From assembly GCF_002269255.1 (NCBI RefSeq), contig NZ_CP022824.1:62001-126000 (forward strand): a DNA stretch of 64,000 nt, written 5' to 3'. This document shows positions 25,770 to 35,004 of the stretch, piece after piece (positions within the stretch are counted from its first letter, which is position 1; each line of letters opens with the position of its first letter). A program made the translations under genes and the position numbers. The DNA comes from Klebsiella quasivariicola (GTDB lineage Bacteria > Pseudomonadota > Gammaproteobacteria > Enterobacterales > Enterobacteriaceae). Below the pieces are notes generated by a model, which was not told the DNA's origin, did no database searches, and worked only from the letters and a program-made list of their open reading frames with translations.

Positions 25770-26262
25770 AGCATAAAGGGCCAGAACCAAAGGTAAGGTG
25801 GAGCGGATGGTGAAATACCTCAAGGAGAACTTCTTCGTCCGGTACCGCCGGTTCGACAGCTTCGCCCAGGTTAATCAGCTACTGGAGCAGTGGATGGCTG
25901 ACGTTGCCGACAGGCGGGAACTTCGCCAGTTCAGGCAGACACCGGAACAGCGCTTCACGCAGGAACAGGAGCATCTGCAGCCGTTGCCGGATACGGACTT
26001 CGATACCAGCTACTTCGATATCCGTCATGTCTCCTGGGATGGCTATATCGAGGTTGGCGGAAACCGTTACAGCGTGCCGGAAAGCCTGTGTGGCCAGCCG
26101 GTATCAATACGGATTTCGCTGGATGATGAACTGCGGATCTACAGTAATGAGCAGCAGATGGCATCGCACCGTCTCTGTTCGGCTGCATCCGGCTGGCAGA
26201 CCGTGCCGGAGCATCACGCCCCGCTCTGGCAGCAGGTCAGTCAGGTGGAACCCGAAATCTGA
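25770..26262 (+). pseudogene. IS21-family IstA, C-terminal fragment
   Basis: About 160 residues of the IstA C-terminus (TKGKVERMVKYLKENFFVRY, then DIRHVSWDGYIEVGGNRYSV). The left side is cut by the IS3 element, and the right side is cut exactly where an IS903-type terminal repeat starts at 26261. The stop codon borrows bases of that repeat. No istB is present. Confidence 0.8.
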
Positions 26263-26278
26263 TTTATTCAACAAAGCC
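26261..26278. repeat. Solitary IS903 terminal repeat
   Basis: GATTTATTCAACAAAGCC is identical to the inner-facing right end of the IS903 at 2655-2672, but no IS903 body is next to it. It marks an old deletion or recombination endpoint. Confidence 0.85.
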
Positions 26279-26674
26279 GCACCAAATCATCACTCGAAGA
26301 TATTCAGGCATGGTACATCCGCGGCAAGCCCCTAATTTGTACTGAGGGGCAAAGTGAAAAAAGTTACTTTTTGTTGAAACGACAGTTAGCAATAACCCCC
26401 GCTTGCGGGGGCCATACCCACCAGGAGCAAACGCAGAAAGCCCGAGATACTTCTGCTGTACCGGGGGCTGGCGACATTTCAGGCAACACTCATAGTTGAC
26501 ATCCTCCCCGCCCTAAAGGGCGGGGAGGATGTCAATAATAGCAGACCACATCATGATGTCATTCTGACCGACAGATGCCAGAAGCAGAGGATCCATCCCA
26601 TTTTATACCTACCTTATAACACTTAGAAAAACAACATGTTAAAAATGTTTATTGGAAACAATTTTATTTCCAAT
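26279..26674. other. Non-coding region upstream of fec with two hairpins
   Basis: No gene is seen. It includes CCCCCGC-TT-GCGGGGG at 26396-26411 and the much larger perfect hairpin annotated at 26496-26535. The fec promoter zone begins at the end of this region. Confidence 0.5.
26496..26535. repeat. Perfect 19-bp inverted repeat (40-nt hairpin)
   Basis: The left arm is 26496-26514 and the right arm 26517-26535, with a two-base AA between. The core is CTCCCCGCCCT/AGGGCGGGGAG. It resembles the end hairpins of IS200/IS605-type elements and could also act as a two-way terminator. No IS605 ORF is present. Confidence 0.8.
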
Positions 26675-26693
26675 TGTAATGATAACCATTCTC
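26675..26693 (+). promoter_or_regulatory. Fur box upstream of fecI
   Basis: TGTAATGATAACCATTCTC matches 15 of 19 positions of the consensus Fur site and lies 45 bp before the fecI ATG. Iron-loaded Fur would block fecIR transcription here. Confidence 0.8.
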
Positions 26694-26737
26694 ATATTAA
26701 TATGGCTACGTGATAATTAACTTTTGATGCACTCCGC

Positions 26738-27259
26738 ATGTCTGACCGTGCCACTACCACAGCTTCCTTAACGTTCGAGTCGCTTTATGGCACCCATCAC
26801 GGCTGGTTGAAAAGTTGGCTGACGCGCAAACTCCAGTCTGCCTTTGATGCAGATGACATTGCCCAGGACACTTTTTTGCGGGTAATGAGCAGCGAAACGC
26901 TCTCGACGATCCGCGATCCTCGCTCTTTCCTGTGCACTATCGCCAAACGCGTGATGGTGGACCTGTTTCGCCGAAACGCGCTGGAAAAAGCGTATCTGGA
27001 GATGCTGGCGCTTATGCCGGAGGGGGGAGCGCCTTCACCTGAGGAACGCGAAAGCCAGCTCGAGACCCTACAACTCGTCGACAGCATGCTGGACGGGCTA
27101 AACGGAAAAACACGTGAAGCGTTTCTGCTTTCGCAACTGGATGGCCTGACATACAGCGAGATTGCGCACAAACTCGGTGTTTCCGTCAGCTCCGTGAAAA
27201 AATACGTGGCGAAAGCCGTCGAGCACTGCCTGCTGTTTCGTCTGGAGCATGGGTTATGA
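26738..27259 (+). CDS. fecI: FecI, ECF sigma factor for ferric citrate transport
   Basis: An extracytoplasmic-function sigma factor of 173 residues, the E. coli FecI length. Region 2 is DDIAQDTFLRVM with RSFLCTIAKRVMVDLFRR. Region 4 is LDGLTYSEIAHKLGVSVSSVKKYV. It is held ready by FecR and released when ferric citrate binds FecA; it then transcribes fecABCDE. Its end overlaps fecR by 4 bases. The gene is intact. Confidence 0.97.
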   Translation: MSDRATTTASLTFESLYGTHHGWLKSWLTRKLQSAFDADDIAQDTFLRVMSSETLSTIRDPRSFLCTIAKRVMVDLFRRNALEKAYLEMLALMPEGGAPSPEERESQLETLQLVDSMLDGLNGKTREAFLLSQLDGLTYSEIAHKLGVSVSSVKKYVAKAVEHCLLFRLEHGL

Positions 27260-28209
27260 ATCCTTCGTTAACCGATTCCCGCCGTCAGGCGCTGCGTTCA
27301 GCTTCCCACTGGTATGCCGTGCTAAGCGGCGAGCGCGTCAGCCCACAACAGGAAGCGCGCTGGCAACAGTGGTATGAACAGGATCAGGATAACCAGTGGG
27401 CCTGGCAGCAGGTTGAAAACCTGCGCAACCAGCTTGGCGGTGTGCCTGGCGACGTTGCCAGCCGGGCGCTGCACGATACCCGCCTCACCCGCCGTCACGT
27501 GATGAAAGGATTACTGCTGTTGCTCGGCGCTGGCGGAGGCTGGCAACTCTGGCAGTCGGAAACCGGCGAAGGTCTGCGGGCAGATTACCGCACCCCCAAA
27601 GGCGCAGTCAGCCGTCAGCAACTGGAAGATGGCTCCCTGCTCACGCTGAATACCCAAAGCGCGGCGGATGTGCGTTTTGATGCGCATCAGCGCACCGTCC
27701 GGCTCTGGTACGGTGAAATCGCCATTACTACCGCGAAAGATGCGCAGCAACGCTCCTTCCGCGTCCTGACCCGTCAGGGCCAACTCACCGCTTTAGGGAC
27801 AGAATTTACCGTCCGCCAGCAGGATAATTTCACGCAGCTTGACGTGCAGCAGCACGCCGTGGAAGTGCTTCTCGCCAGTGCCCCCGCGCAAAAACGCATC
27901 GTGAACGCTGGTGAAAGCCTGCAGTTCAGCGCCTCTGAGTTTGGCGCAGTGAAACCGCTGGATGACGAGAGTACAAGCTGGACGAAGGGCATCCTGAGCT
28001 TCAGCGATAAACCGCTGGGTGAGGTGATAGCCACGCTAAGCCGTTACCGCAACGGCGTGCTGCGCTGCGATCCCGCCGTTGCCGGGCTGCGCCTGAGCGG
28101 GACGTTCCCGCTGAAAAATACCGATGCGATCCTGAACGTTATCGCTCAAACGCTTCCCGTTAAAATTCAGTCTATTACGCGGTACTGGATAAACATTTCA
28201 CCGCTGTAA
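27256..28209 (+). CDS. fecR: FecR, sigma regulator that relays the ferric citrate signal
   Basis: A single-pass inner-membrane protein of 317 residues. The N-terminal cytoplasmic part (1-85, with ARWQQWYEQDQDNQWAWQQV) contacts FecI, the membrane helix is near 86-102 (GLLLLLGAGGGWQLW), and the periplasmic part has the FecR domain and contacts the FecA signalling domain. Length and order match E. coli. It both inhibits and is needed to activate FecI. Confidence 0.96.
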   Translation: MNPSLTDSRRQALRSASHWYAVLSGERVSPQQEARWQQWYEQDQDNQWAWQQVENLRNQLGGVPGDVASRALHDTRLTRRHVMKGLLLLLGAGGGWQLWQSETGEGLRADYRTPKGAVSRQQLEDGSLLTLNTQSAADVRFDAHQRTVRLWYGEIAITTAKDAQQRSFRVLTRQGQLTALGTEFTVRQQDNFTQLDVQQHAVEVLLASAPAQKRIVNAGESLQFSASEFGAVKPLDDESTSWTKGILSFSDKPLGEVIATLSRYRNGVLRCDPAVAGLRLSGTFPLKNTDAILNVIAQTLPVKIQSITRYWINISPL

Positions 28210-28294
28210 GAAAAATAATTCTCATTTCGATTGTCCTTTTTACCTTCTCGTTCGACTCATAGCTGAACACAACAAAAATGATGATGGAGAAGGT
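28210..28294 (+). promoter_or_regulatory. fecA promoter region
   Basis: The 85-bp fecR-fecA gap closely follows the E. coli fecA upstream sequence, including an AT-rich AAAAATAATTCTCATTTCG block and CTTCTCGTTCGACTC. This is where FecI-RNA polymerase would start fecABCDE. I do not assign exact -35 and -10 bases. Confidence 0.55.
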
Positions 28295-30619
28295 ATGACG
28301 CCGTTACGCGTTTTTCGTAAAACAACACCTTTGGTTAACGCCATTCGCCTGAGCCTGCTGCCGCTGGCCGGTCTCTCGTTTTCCGCTTTTGCTGCACAGG
28401 TTGATATCGCACCGGGATCGCTCGACAAAGCGCTCAATCAGTATGCCGCACACAGCGGAATTACCCTCTCGGTTGACGCCAGCCTGACGCGCGGCAAGCA
28501 GAGCAACGGCCTGCACGGAGATTACGACGTCGAGAGCGGCCTGCAACAGCTGCTGGACGGCAGCGGACTGCAGGTAAAACCGCTGGGAAATAACAGCTGG
28601 ACGCTGGAGCCCGCGCACGCGCCAAAAGAAGATGCCCTGACCGTGGTCGGCGACTGGCTGGGCGATGCGCGTGAAAACGACGTATTTGAACATGCTGGCG
28701 CGCGTGACGTGATCCGCCGTGAGGATTTCGCCAAAACCGGCGCAACCACCATGCGTGAGGTGCTTAACCGCATCCCTGGCGTCAGCGCGCCGGAAAACAA
28801 CGGCACCGGCAGCCACGACCTGGCGATGAACTTTGGCATCCGGGGCCTGAACCCACGCCTCGCCAGCCGCTCGACCGTCCTGATGGACGGCATCCCCGTC
28901 CCCTTTGCCCCTTACGGTCAGCCGCAGCTTTCACTGGCTCCCGTTTCGCTCGGCAACATGGATGCCATTGACGTGGTGCGCGGTGGTGGTGCGGTGCGTT
29001 ACGGACCGCAGAGCGTGGGCGGCGTGGTGAACTTTGTTACCCGCGCCATTCCGCAGGACTTTGGTATCGAGGCGGGGGTGGAAGGTCAGCTCAGCCCAAC
29101 CTCTTCACAAAACAACCCGAAAGAGACGCACAACCTGATGGTGGGCGGCACAGCGGACAACGGTTTTGGCACCGCGCTGCTCTACTCCGGCACGCGCGGC
29201 AGTGACTGGCGCGAGCACAGCGCCACCCGCATCGACGACCTGATGCTGAAAAGCAAATATGCGCCGAATGAGGTGCACACCTTCAACAGCCTGCTGCAAT
29301 ATTACGATGGTGAAGCCGACATGCCCGGCGGCCTGTCCCGCGCGGATTACGACGCCGATCGCTGGCAATTCACCCGCCCGTATGACCGCTTCTGGGGCCG
29401 TCGCAAGCTGGCGAGCCTGGGCTACCAGTTCCAGCCGGACAGCCAGCATAAATTCAACATTCTGGGGTTCTACACCCAAACCCTGCGCAGCGGCTACCTG
29501 GAGCAAGGCAAACGCATCACCCTCTCGCCGCGTAACTACTGGGTGCGCGGTATTGAGCCACGCTACAGCCAGAGCTTTATGATCGGCCCTTACGCGCACG
29601 AAGTGGGCGTGGGCTATCGCTATGTGAATGAATCAACGCATGAAATGCGTTACTACACCGCCACCAGCAGCGGGCAGTTGCCGTCCGGCTCAAGCCCTTA
29701 CGACCGCGACACGCGTTCCGGCACCGAGGCGCACGCCTGGTATCTGGATGACAAAATCGACATCGGCAACTGGACCATCACGCCGGGTATGCGTTTCGAA
29801 CATATCGAGTCATACCAGAACAACGCCATCAAAGGCACGCACGAAGAGGTGAGCTATAACGCACCGCTTCCGGCGTTGAACGTGCTCTATCACCTGACTG
29901 ATAGCTGGAATCTTTATGCAAACACTGAAGGCTCGTTCGGCACCGTACAGTACAGCCAGATTGGCAAGGCTGTGCAAAGCGGCAATGTGGAACCGGAAAA
30001 AGCGCGAACCTGGGAACTCGGTACCCGCTACGACGACGGCGCGCTGACGGCGGAAATGGGGCTGTTCCTAATTAACTTTAACAATCAGTACGACTCCAAC
30101 CAGACCAACGACACCGTCACTGCACGTGGCAAAACGCGCCATACCGGGCTGGAAACGCAGGCACGTTACGACCTGGGTACGCTAACGCCAACGCTTGATA
30201 ACGTTTCCGTCTACGCCAGCTATGCGTATGTGAACGCGGAAATCCGCGAGAAAGGCGACACCTATGGCAATCAGGTGCCATTCTCCCCGAAACATAAAGG
30301 CACGCTGGGCGTGGACTACAAGCCGGGCAACTGGACGTTCAATCTGAACAGCGATTTCCAGTCCAGCCAGTTTGCGGATAACGCCAATACGGTGAAAGAG
30401 AGCGCCGACGGCAGTACCGGCCGCATTCCCGGCTTCATGCTCTGGGGCGCACGCGTGGCGTATGACTTTGGCCCGCAGATGGCAGATCTGAACCTGGCGT
30501 TCGGTGTGAAAAACATCTTCGACCAGGACTACTTCATCCGCTCTTATGACGACAACAACAAAGGCATCTACGCAGGCCAGCCGCGCACGCTGTATATGCA
30601 GGGGTCGTTGAAGTTCTGA
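28295..30619 (+). CDS. fecA: FecA, TonB-dependent ferric dicitrate receptor
   Basis: An outer-membrane receptor of 774 residues that imports diferric dicitrate using TonB energy and signals to FecR. Signal peptide 1-33 (ends AFA). The secretin/STN signalling domain is 34-110 (VDIAPGSLDKALNQY). The TonB box DALTV is at about 113. A plug domain follows (IRGLNPRLASRSTVLMDGIP, GGAVRYGPQSVGGVVN), then a 22-strand barrel ending in the usual aromatic residue (LKF). The extra signalling domain sets it apart from ordinary receptors. Confidence 0.97.
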   Translation: MTPLRVFRKTTPLVNAIRLSLLPLAGLSFSAFAAQVDIAPGSLDKALNQYAAHSGITLSVDASLTRGKQSNGLHGDYDVESGLQQLLDGSGLQVKPLGNNSWTLEPAHAPKEDALTVVGDWLGDARENDVFEHAGARDVIRREDFAKTGATTMREVLNRIPGVSAPENNGTGSHDLAMNFGIRGLNPRLASRSTVLMDGIPVPFAPYGQPQLSLAPVSLGNMDAIDVVRGGGAVRYGPQSVGGVVNFVTRAIPQDFGIEAGVEGQLSPTSSQNNPKETHNLMVGGTADNGFGTALLYSGTRGSDWREHSATRIDDLMLKSKYAPNEVHTFNSLLQYYDGEADMPGGLSRADYDADRWQFTRPYDRFWGRRKLASLGYQFQPDSQHKFNILGFYTQTLRSGYLEQGKRITLSPRNYWVRGIEPRYSQSFMIGPYAHEVGVGYRYVNESTHEMRYYTATSSGQLPSGSSPYDRDTRSGTEAHAWYLDDKIDIGNWTITPGMRFEHIESYQNNAIKGTHEEVSYNAPLPALNVLYHLTDSWNLYANTEGSFGTVQYSQIGKAVQSGNVEPEKARTWELGTRYDDGALTAEMGLFLINFNNQYDSNQTNDTVTARGKTRHTGLETQARYDLGTLTPTLDNVSVYASYAYVNAEIREKGDTYGNQVPFSPKHKGTLGVDYKPGNWTFNLNSDFQSSQFADNANTVKESADGSTGRIPGFMLWGARVAYDFGPQMADLNLAFGVKNIFDQDYFIRSYDDNNKGIYAGQPRTLYMQGSLKF

Positions 30620-30628
30620 TGTGTTAAC

Positions 30629-30648
30629 GCCCGGCTTGCCGGGCTTTT
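30629..30648 (+). terminator. Attenuating hairpin between fecA and fecB
   Basis: GCCCGGC-TT-GCCGGGC followed by TTTT. Placed inside one operon, it would reduce transcript levels of fecBCDE relative to fecA rather than end transcription fully. Confidence 0.8.
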
Positions 30649-30663
30649 AGCTGGAATGTGACT

Positions 30664-31566
30664 ATGTTGGCATTTATCCGTTTTCTTTTTGCAGGCCTGC
30701 TGCTGGTGATCGGCCACGCCTTTGCCGCCACGGTTCAGGACGAACACGGCACGTTTACACTCGATAAAACGTCACAACGGATTGTGGTGCTGGAACTCTC
30801 GTTCGCCGATGCGCTGGCCGCCGTGGACGTCAGCCCGATCGGTATTGCCGACGATAACGATGCAAAACGCATCCTGCCCGAAGTGCGTGCGCACCTGAAA
30901 CCGTGGCAGTCCGTCGGAACGCGCGCGCAGCCGAGCCTGGAAGCCATTGCTGCCCTGAAACCAGACCTGATCATTGCCGACAGCAGTCGCCATGCGGGGA
31001 TTTACACCGCCTTGCAGCAAATCGCGCCGGTACTGCTGCTTAAGTCCCGCAACGAAACCTACGCTGAAAATTTGCACTCAGCGGCTATCATCGGCGAAGT
31101 GGTAGGTAAAAAACGAGAGATGCAGGCGCGTCTGGAACAACATAAAGAGAAGATGGCGCAGTGGGCCAGCCAGCTTCCCACAGGGACACGCGTGGCCTTT
31201 GGCACATCACGCGAACAGCTATTCAACCTGCATACCCAGGAGACCTGGACCGGCAGCGTGCTGGCTTCTCTGGGGCTGAACGTTCCCGCTGCGATGGCGG
31301 GCGCGTCCATGCCGTCCATCGGCCTGGAGCAAATGCTGGCGGTCAATCCTGCCTGGCTGCTGGTTGCCCACTATCGCGAAGAGAGCATTGTTAAACGCTG
31401 GCAACAAGATCCGCTCTGGCAGATATTAACCGCCGCGCAGAAGCAGCAGGTTGCTTCAGTCGACAGTAACGCCTGGGCGCGGATGCGCGGTATTTTTGCC
31501 GCAGAGCGTATTGCCGCTGACACGGTAAAAATCTTCCACCATCAGCCGCTTACCGATATGAAATGA
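30664..31566 (+). CDS. fecB: FecB, periplasmic ferric citrate-binding protein
   Basis: A 300-residue class III solute-binding protein. The signal peptide is 1-21 (ends AFA). It has the typical helical-backbone fold segments (QRIVVLELSFADAL, LEAIAALKPDLIIAD). It delivers ferric citrate to FecCD. ATG 30664 is used rather than GTG 30658 because it matches the E. coli protein start and length. It overlaps fecC by 4 bases. Confidence 0.96.
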   Translation: MLAFIRFLFAGLLLVIGHAFAATVQDEHGTFTLDKTSQRIVVLELSFADALAAVDVSPIGIADDNDAKRILPEVRAHLKPWQSVGTRAQPSLEAIAALKPDLIIADSSRHAGIYTALQQIAPVLLLKSRNETYAENLHSAAIIGEVVGKKREMQARLEQHKEKMAQWASQLPTGTRVAFGTSREQLFNLHTQETWTGSVLASLGLNVPAAMAGASMPSIGLEQMLAVNPAWLLVAHYREESIVKRWQQDPLWQILTAAQKQQVASVDSNAWARMRGIFAAERIAADTVKIFHHQPLTDMK

Positions 31567-32561
31567 CCGCGCTAAAACACCCGGTGCTGCTGTGGGGGCT
31601 TCCCGTTGCAGTACTTATTATTATTTTCTGGCTGAGTCTGTTTTGCTACTCGGCCATTCCTGTTTCCGGAGCAGACGCAATCCGCGCCCTGCTGCCTGGA
31701 CACACGCCAACGCTACCAGAAGCGCTGGTGCAAAACCTTCGTTTGCCGCGAAGCCTGGTCGCCGTTCTGATCGGCGCAAGCCTGGCGCTCGCGGGCACGC
31801 TGCTGCAAACCCTGACCCACAACCCAATGGCCTCTCCTTCACTGCTCGGCATTAACAGCGGCGCGGCGCTGGCTATGGCGCTTACCAGCGCGCTGAGTCC
31901 GACGCCGGTTGCAGGCTATTCCCTGTCGTTCATCGCGGCATGCGGGGGCGGCGTGAGCTGGCTGCTGGTCATGACCGCAGGAGGCGGGTTTCGTCATACC
32001 CAGGACAGAAACAAACTGATCCTCGCGGGTATCGCGCTGTCGGCCTTTTGTATGGCCCTGACCCGCATCACCCTACTGCTGGCCGAAGATCATGCTTACG
32101 GCATCTTTTACTGGCTGGCAGGCGGAGTGTCCCACGCCCACTGGCAGGATGTCTGGCAGCTCTTGCCGGTGGTGGTCACTGCAGTCCCTGTCGTGTTGCT
32201 GCTGGCGAATCAACTGAACCTGCTCAACGTCAGCGACAGTACCGCCCATACGCTGGGAGTGAACCTGCCGAGACTACGTTTGATCATCAATATGTTAGTG
32301 CTGCTTCTGGTTGGCGCGTGCGTCAGTGTGGCAGGTCCGGTGGCGTTTATCGGCCTGCTGGTGCCACATCTGGCGCGCTTCTGGGCAGGCTTCGATCAGC
32401 GCAACGTACTGCCGGTGAGCATGCTGCTGGGGGCCACGCTGATGCTGATGGCAGATGTACTCGCACGCGCGCTGGCCTTCCCCGGCGATCTGCCCGCAGG
32501 CGCAGTGCTGGCGCTGATTGGCAGTCCTTGCTTTGTCTGGCTGGTGAGGAGGCGAGGATGA
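31563..32561 (+). CDS. fecC: FecC, ferric citrate ABC permease
   Basis: A BtuC/FecCD-type permease of 332 residues with about ten membrane helices. It has the family motif GASLALAGTLLQTLTHNPMASPSLLG (split here as GASLALAGTLLQ and NPMASPSLLG) and the coupling loop GPVAFIGLLVPHLAR. It forms a heterodimer with FecD. It ends 4 bases inside fecD. Confidence 0.96.
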   Translation: MTALKHPVLLWGLPVAVLIIIFWLSLFCYSAIPVSGADAIRALLPGHTPTLPEALVQNLRLPRSLVAVLIGASLALAGTLLQTLTHNPMASPSLLGINSGAALAMALTSALSPTPVAGYSLSFIAACGGGVSWLLVMTAGGGFRHTQDRNKLILAGIALSAFCMALTRITLLLAEDHAYGIFYWLAGGVSHAHWQDVWQLLPVVVTAVPVVLLLANQLNLLNVSDSTAHTLGVNLPRLRLIINMLVLLLVGACVSVAGPVAFIGLLVPHLARFWAGFDQRNVLPVSMLLGATLMLMADVLARALAFPGDLPAGAVLALIGSPCFVWLVRRRG

Positions 32562-33514
32562 AAATTGCGCTGGTCATTTTCATCACCCTTGCCCTGGCAG
32601 GCTGTGCGCTGTTATCACTCCATATGGGGGTGATCCCCGTGCCGTGGCGCGCGCTGCTGACCGACTGGCAGGACGGACGCGAGCATTATTATGTATTGAT
32701 GGAGTACCGACTGCCGCGCTTGCTGCTGGCACTGTTTGTCGGTGCAGCCCTCGCCGTGGCGGGCGTGCTGGTACAGGGGATTGTGCGTAACCCGCTAGCA
32801 TCACCGGATATTCTCGGCATTAACCATGCCGCCAGCCTTGCCTCTGTGGGAGCACTGCTTCTTATGCCATCACTATCCGTGATGGTGCTGCCGCTGCTGG
32901 CCTTTGCGGGCGGTATGGCGGGGTTGATCTTGCTGAAGATGCTGGCAAAGACCCACCAGCCGATGAAGCTGGCGCTCACCGGCGTGGCGCTTTCCGCCTG
33001 CTGGGCGAGCCTGACGGATTACCTGATGCTCCTGCACCCGCAGGATGTAAACAGTGCCCTGCTGTGGCTGACGGGTAGCTTATGGGGGCGCGACTGGCAC
33101 TTTGTGAAGATTGCCGTGCCGTTGCTCATTCTGTTTTTGCCGCTGAGCCTGCGCTTTTGTCGCGATCTCGACCTGCTGGCGCTGGGCGATGCACGAGCAG
33201 CCACGCTCGGCGTGTCGGTTCAGCGCACCCGGTTCCAGGGGCTGATGCTGGCTGTCGCGATGACAGCAACCGGCGTGGCCGTCTGTGGCCCGATAAGTTT
33301 TATTGGTCTCGTCGTGCCGCACATGGTGCGCAGGATCGCCGGCGGGCGTCACCGCTGGCTGATGCCCGTTTCGGCCCTGACGGGCGCGTTGTTGCTGGTC
33401 ATTGCCGATCTGCTGGCACGAATCATTCATCCGCCGCTGGAGCTTCCGGCAGGCGTGCTGACCGCCATTATCGGCGCACCGTGGTTTGTCTGGCTGCTTG
33501 TGAGAATGCGATAA
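32558..33514 (+). CDS. fecD: FecD, ferric citrate ABC permease
   Basis: The 318-residue partner permease of FecC, with the same motifs (VAGVLVQGIVRNPLASPDIL, GPISFIGLVVPHMVR). ATG 32558 is preceded by GAGGCGAGG and gives the E. coli length; the frame is open further upstream only by chance. fecE follows with no gap. Confidence 0.96.
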   Translation: MKIALVIFITLALAGCALLSLHMGVIPVPWRALLTDWQDGREHYYVLMEYRLPRLLLALFVGAALAVAGVLVQGIVRNPLASPDILGINHAASLASVGALLLMPSLSVMVLPLLAFAGGMAGLILLKMLAKTHQPMKLALTGVALSACWASLTDYLMLLHPQDVNSALLWLTGSLWGRDWHFVKIAVPLLILFLPLSLRFCRDLDLLALGDARAATLGVSVQRTRFQGLMLAVAMTATGVAVCGPISFIGLVVPHMVRRIAGGRHRWLMPVSALTGALLLVIADLLARIIHPPLELPAGVLTAIIGAPWFVWLLVRMR

Positions 33515-34282
33515 ATGAGATTACGTACTGAAAATCTGACCGTCAGCTATGGCGCACAAACCGTGCTGGATGGACTTTCTCTCGCCCTGCCTGCCGGAAA
33601 AATCACGGCCCTGCTCGGCCCTAACGGTTGCGGGAAATCGACGCTGTTGAACTGTTTTTCTCGCCTGTTAACACCAGACTCTGGCGAGATATTGCTTGAT
33701 GAAAAACCCATAGCCGGTTTTTCCGCCCGCCAGCTGGCTCGCCGCCTGGCTTTACTGCCGCAACACCATTTATCCCCCGAGGGGATCACTGTACGGGAAC
33801 TGGTTTCCTACGGCCGCAGCCCGTGGCTGTCGTTGTGGGGGCGACTCTCCGCGGAAGACAACGAGCGGGTCAACGTGGCAATGAGTCAGACCCGGACGCG
33901 CAATCTGGCTGACCGCAGGTTAACCCAGCTTTCCGGCGGCCAGCGCCAGCGTGCGTTTCTGGCGATGGTGCTGGCACAGGATACCCCACTCATTCTTCTT
34001 GATGAGCCTACGACCTACCTCGATATCAATCATCAGGTTGAACTGATGCGCCTGATGGTTGAACTCAAAAGGCAGGGGAAAACCGTAGTGACGGTACTCC
34101 ACGATCTGAATCAGGCCAGCCGCTATTGCGATCATCTGGTGGTACTGGCAAGCGGTCGCGTGATGGCGCAAGGTGCTCCGGAAGCAGTGATGAAACCAGA
34201 GCTTCTAAAGACGGTGTTCAGCGTAGAAGCGGAAATCCATCCCGAACCGGTATCTGGCAGACCCATGTGTGTGGTGAAGTAG
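33515..34282 (+). CDS. fecE: FecE, ferric citrate ABC ATPase
   Basis: A 255-residue ATPase with Walker A GPNGCGKST, signature LSGGQRQR, Walker B LILLDEPTT and a switch histidine (VTVLHDLN). It powers FecCD. It is the last intact gene of the operon; IS66 remnants begin about 45 bp further on. Confidence 0.97.
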   Translation: MRLRTENLTVSYGAQTVLDGLSLALPAGKITALLGPNGCGKSTLLNCFSRLLTPDSGEILLDEKPIAGFSARQLARRLALLPQHHLSPEGITVRELVSYGRSPWLSLWGRLSAEDNERVNVAMSQTRTRNLADRRLTQLSGGQRQRAFLAMVLAQDTPLILLDEPTTYLDINHQVELMRLMVELKRQGKTVVTVLHDLNQASRYCDHLVVLASGRVMAQGAPEAVMKPELLKTVFSVEAEIHPEPVSGRPMCVVK

Positions 34283-34329
34283 TCTGGCGAAGTGATAAGG
34301 ATCATCACAGGACAGATAAAGGAAGTGAT

Positions 34330-34985
34330 AACCACCTGCCAACAGGCACCAAAATCTGGCTGGTTGCCGGTATCACCGACATGCGCAACGGCTTCAATGG
34401 TCTCGCCGTAAAGGTGCAGACGATGCTGAAAGATGACCCGATGTCCGGCCATGTCTTCATCTTCCGGGGCCGCAGCGGCAGTAAGGTCAAACTGCTGTGG
34501 TCCACCGGCGACGGGCTGAGCCTGCTGACCAAACGGCTGGAACGCGGCCGCTTCGCCTGGCCCTCTGCCCGCGATGGCAAAGTGTTCCTGACCCCGGCGC
34601 AGCTGGCAATGCTTCTGGAAGGCATCGACTGGCGGCAGCCTAAAAGACTGCTTACGTCCCTGACCATGTTGTAGGCCTCTTTATCCTGGTTGTCGTTGAA
34701 TAAGCCTGGTAAAATGCGGGCTTATGAACAACACCTCCCCCTGACGACATCCTTCTGCTGAAACAGCGCCTGTCCGAACAGGAAGCGCTGAACCGCGCCC
34801 TGCTGGAAAAGCAGGCCGACCGGGAGCGCGAAATAGACCATCTGCAGGCGCAGCTGGATAAGCTTCGCCGAATGAACTTCGGCAGTCATTCTGAATAAAT
34901 CTCCCGCCGCATCGCGCAGATAGAAGCCGACCTGAACCGGCTTCAGACAGAAAGCGATACGCTGACGGGTCGGGTTGCCGATACG
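34330..34985 (+). pseudogene. IS66-family remnant: TnpB with altered start and decayed TnpC
   Basis: TnpB homology runs from about 34338 to the stop at 34674, but the normal ATG context is replaced, so the frame is continuous with an unrelated upstream frame. TnpC starts at 34724 and meets a TGA at codon 7 after an indel. It carries a second stop (TAA for Lys) in the region matching NFGSRSEK, and breaks off near 34985. The sequence is close to, but not identical with, the copy at 23806-24550. Confidence 0.8.
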
Positions 34986-35004
34986 GGCCGGGCCACGTAT
35001 CGTT

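Noticed and set aside
28304..29599. Open frames on the - strand of fecA
   Set aside because: fecA is full length and conserved; the opposite frames show no motif or start signal.
31940..32557. A long N-terminal extension of fecD
   Set aside because: The extension is fecC DNA read out of frame; ATG 32558 with a ribosome site gives the known FecD length.
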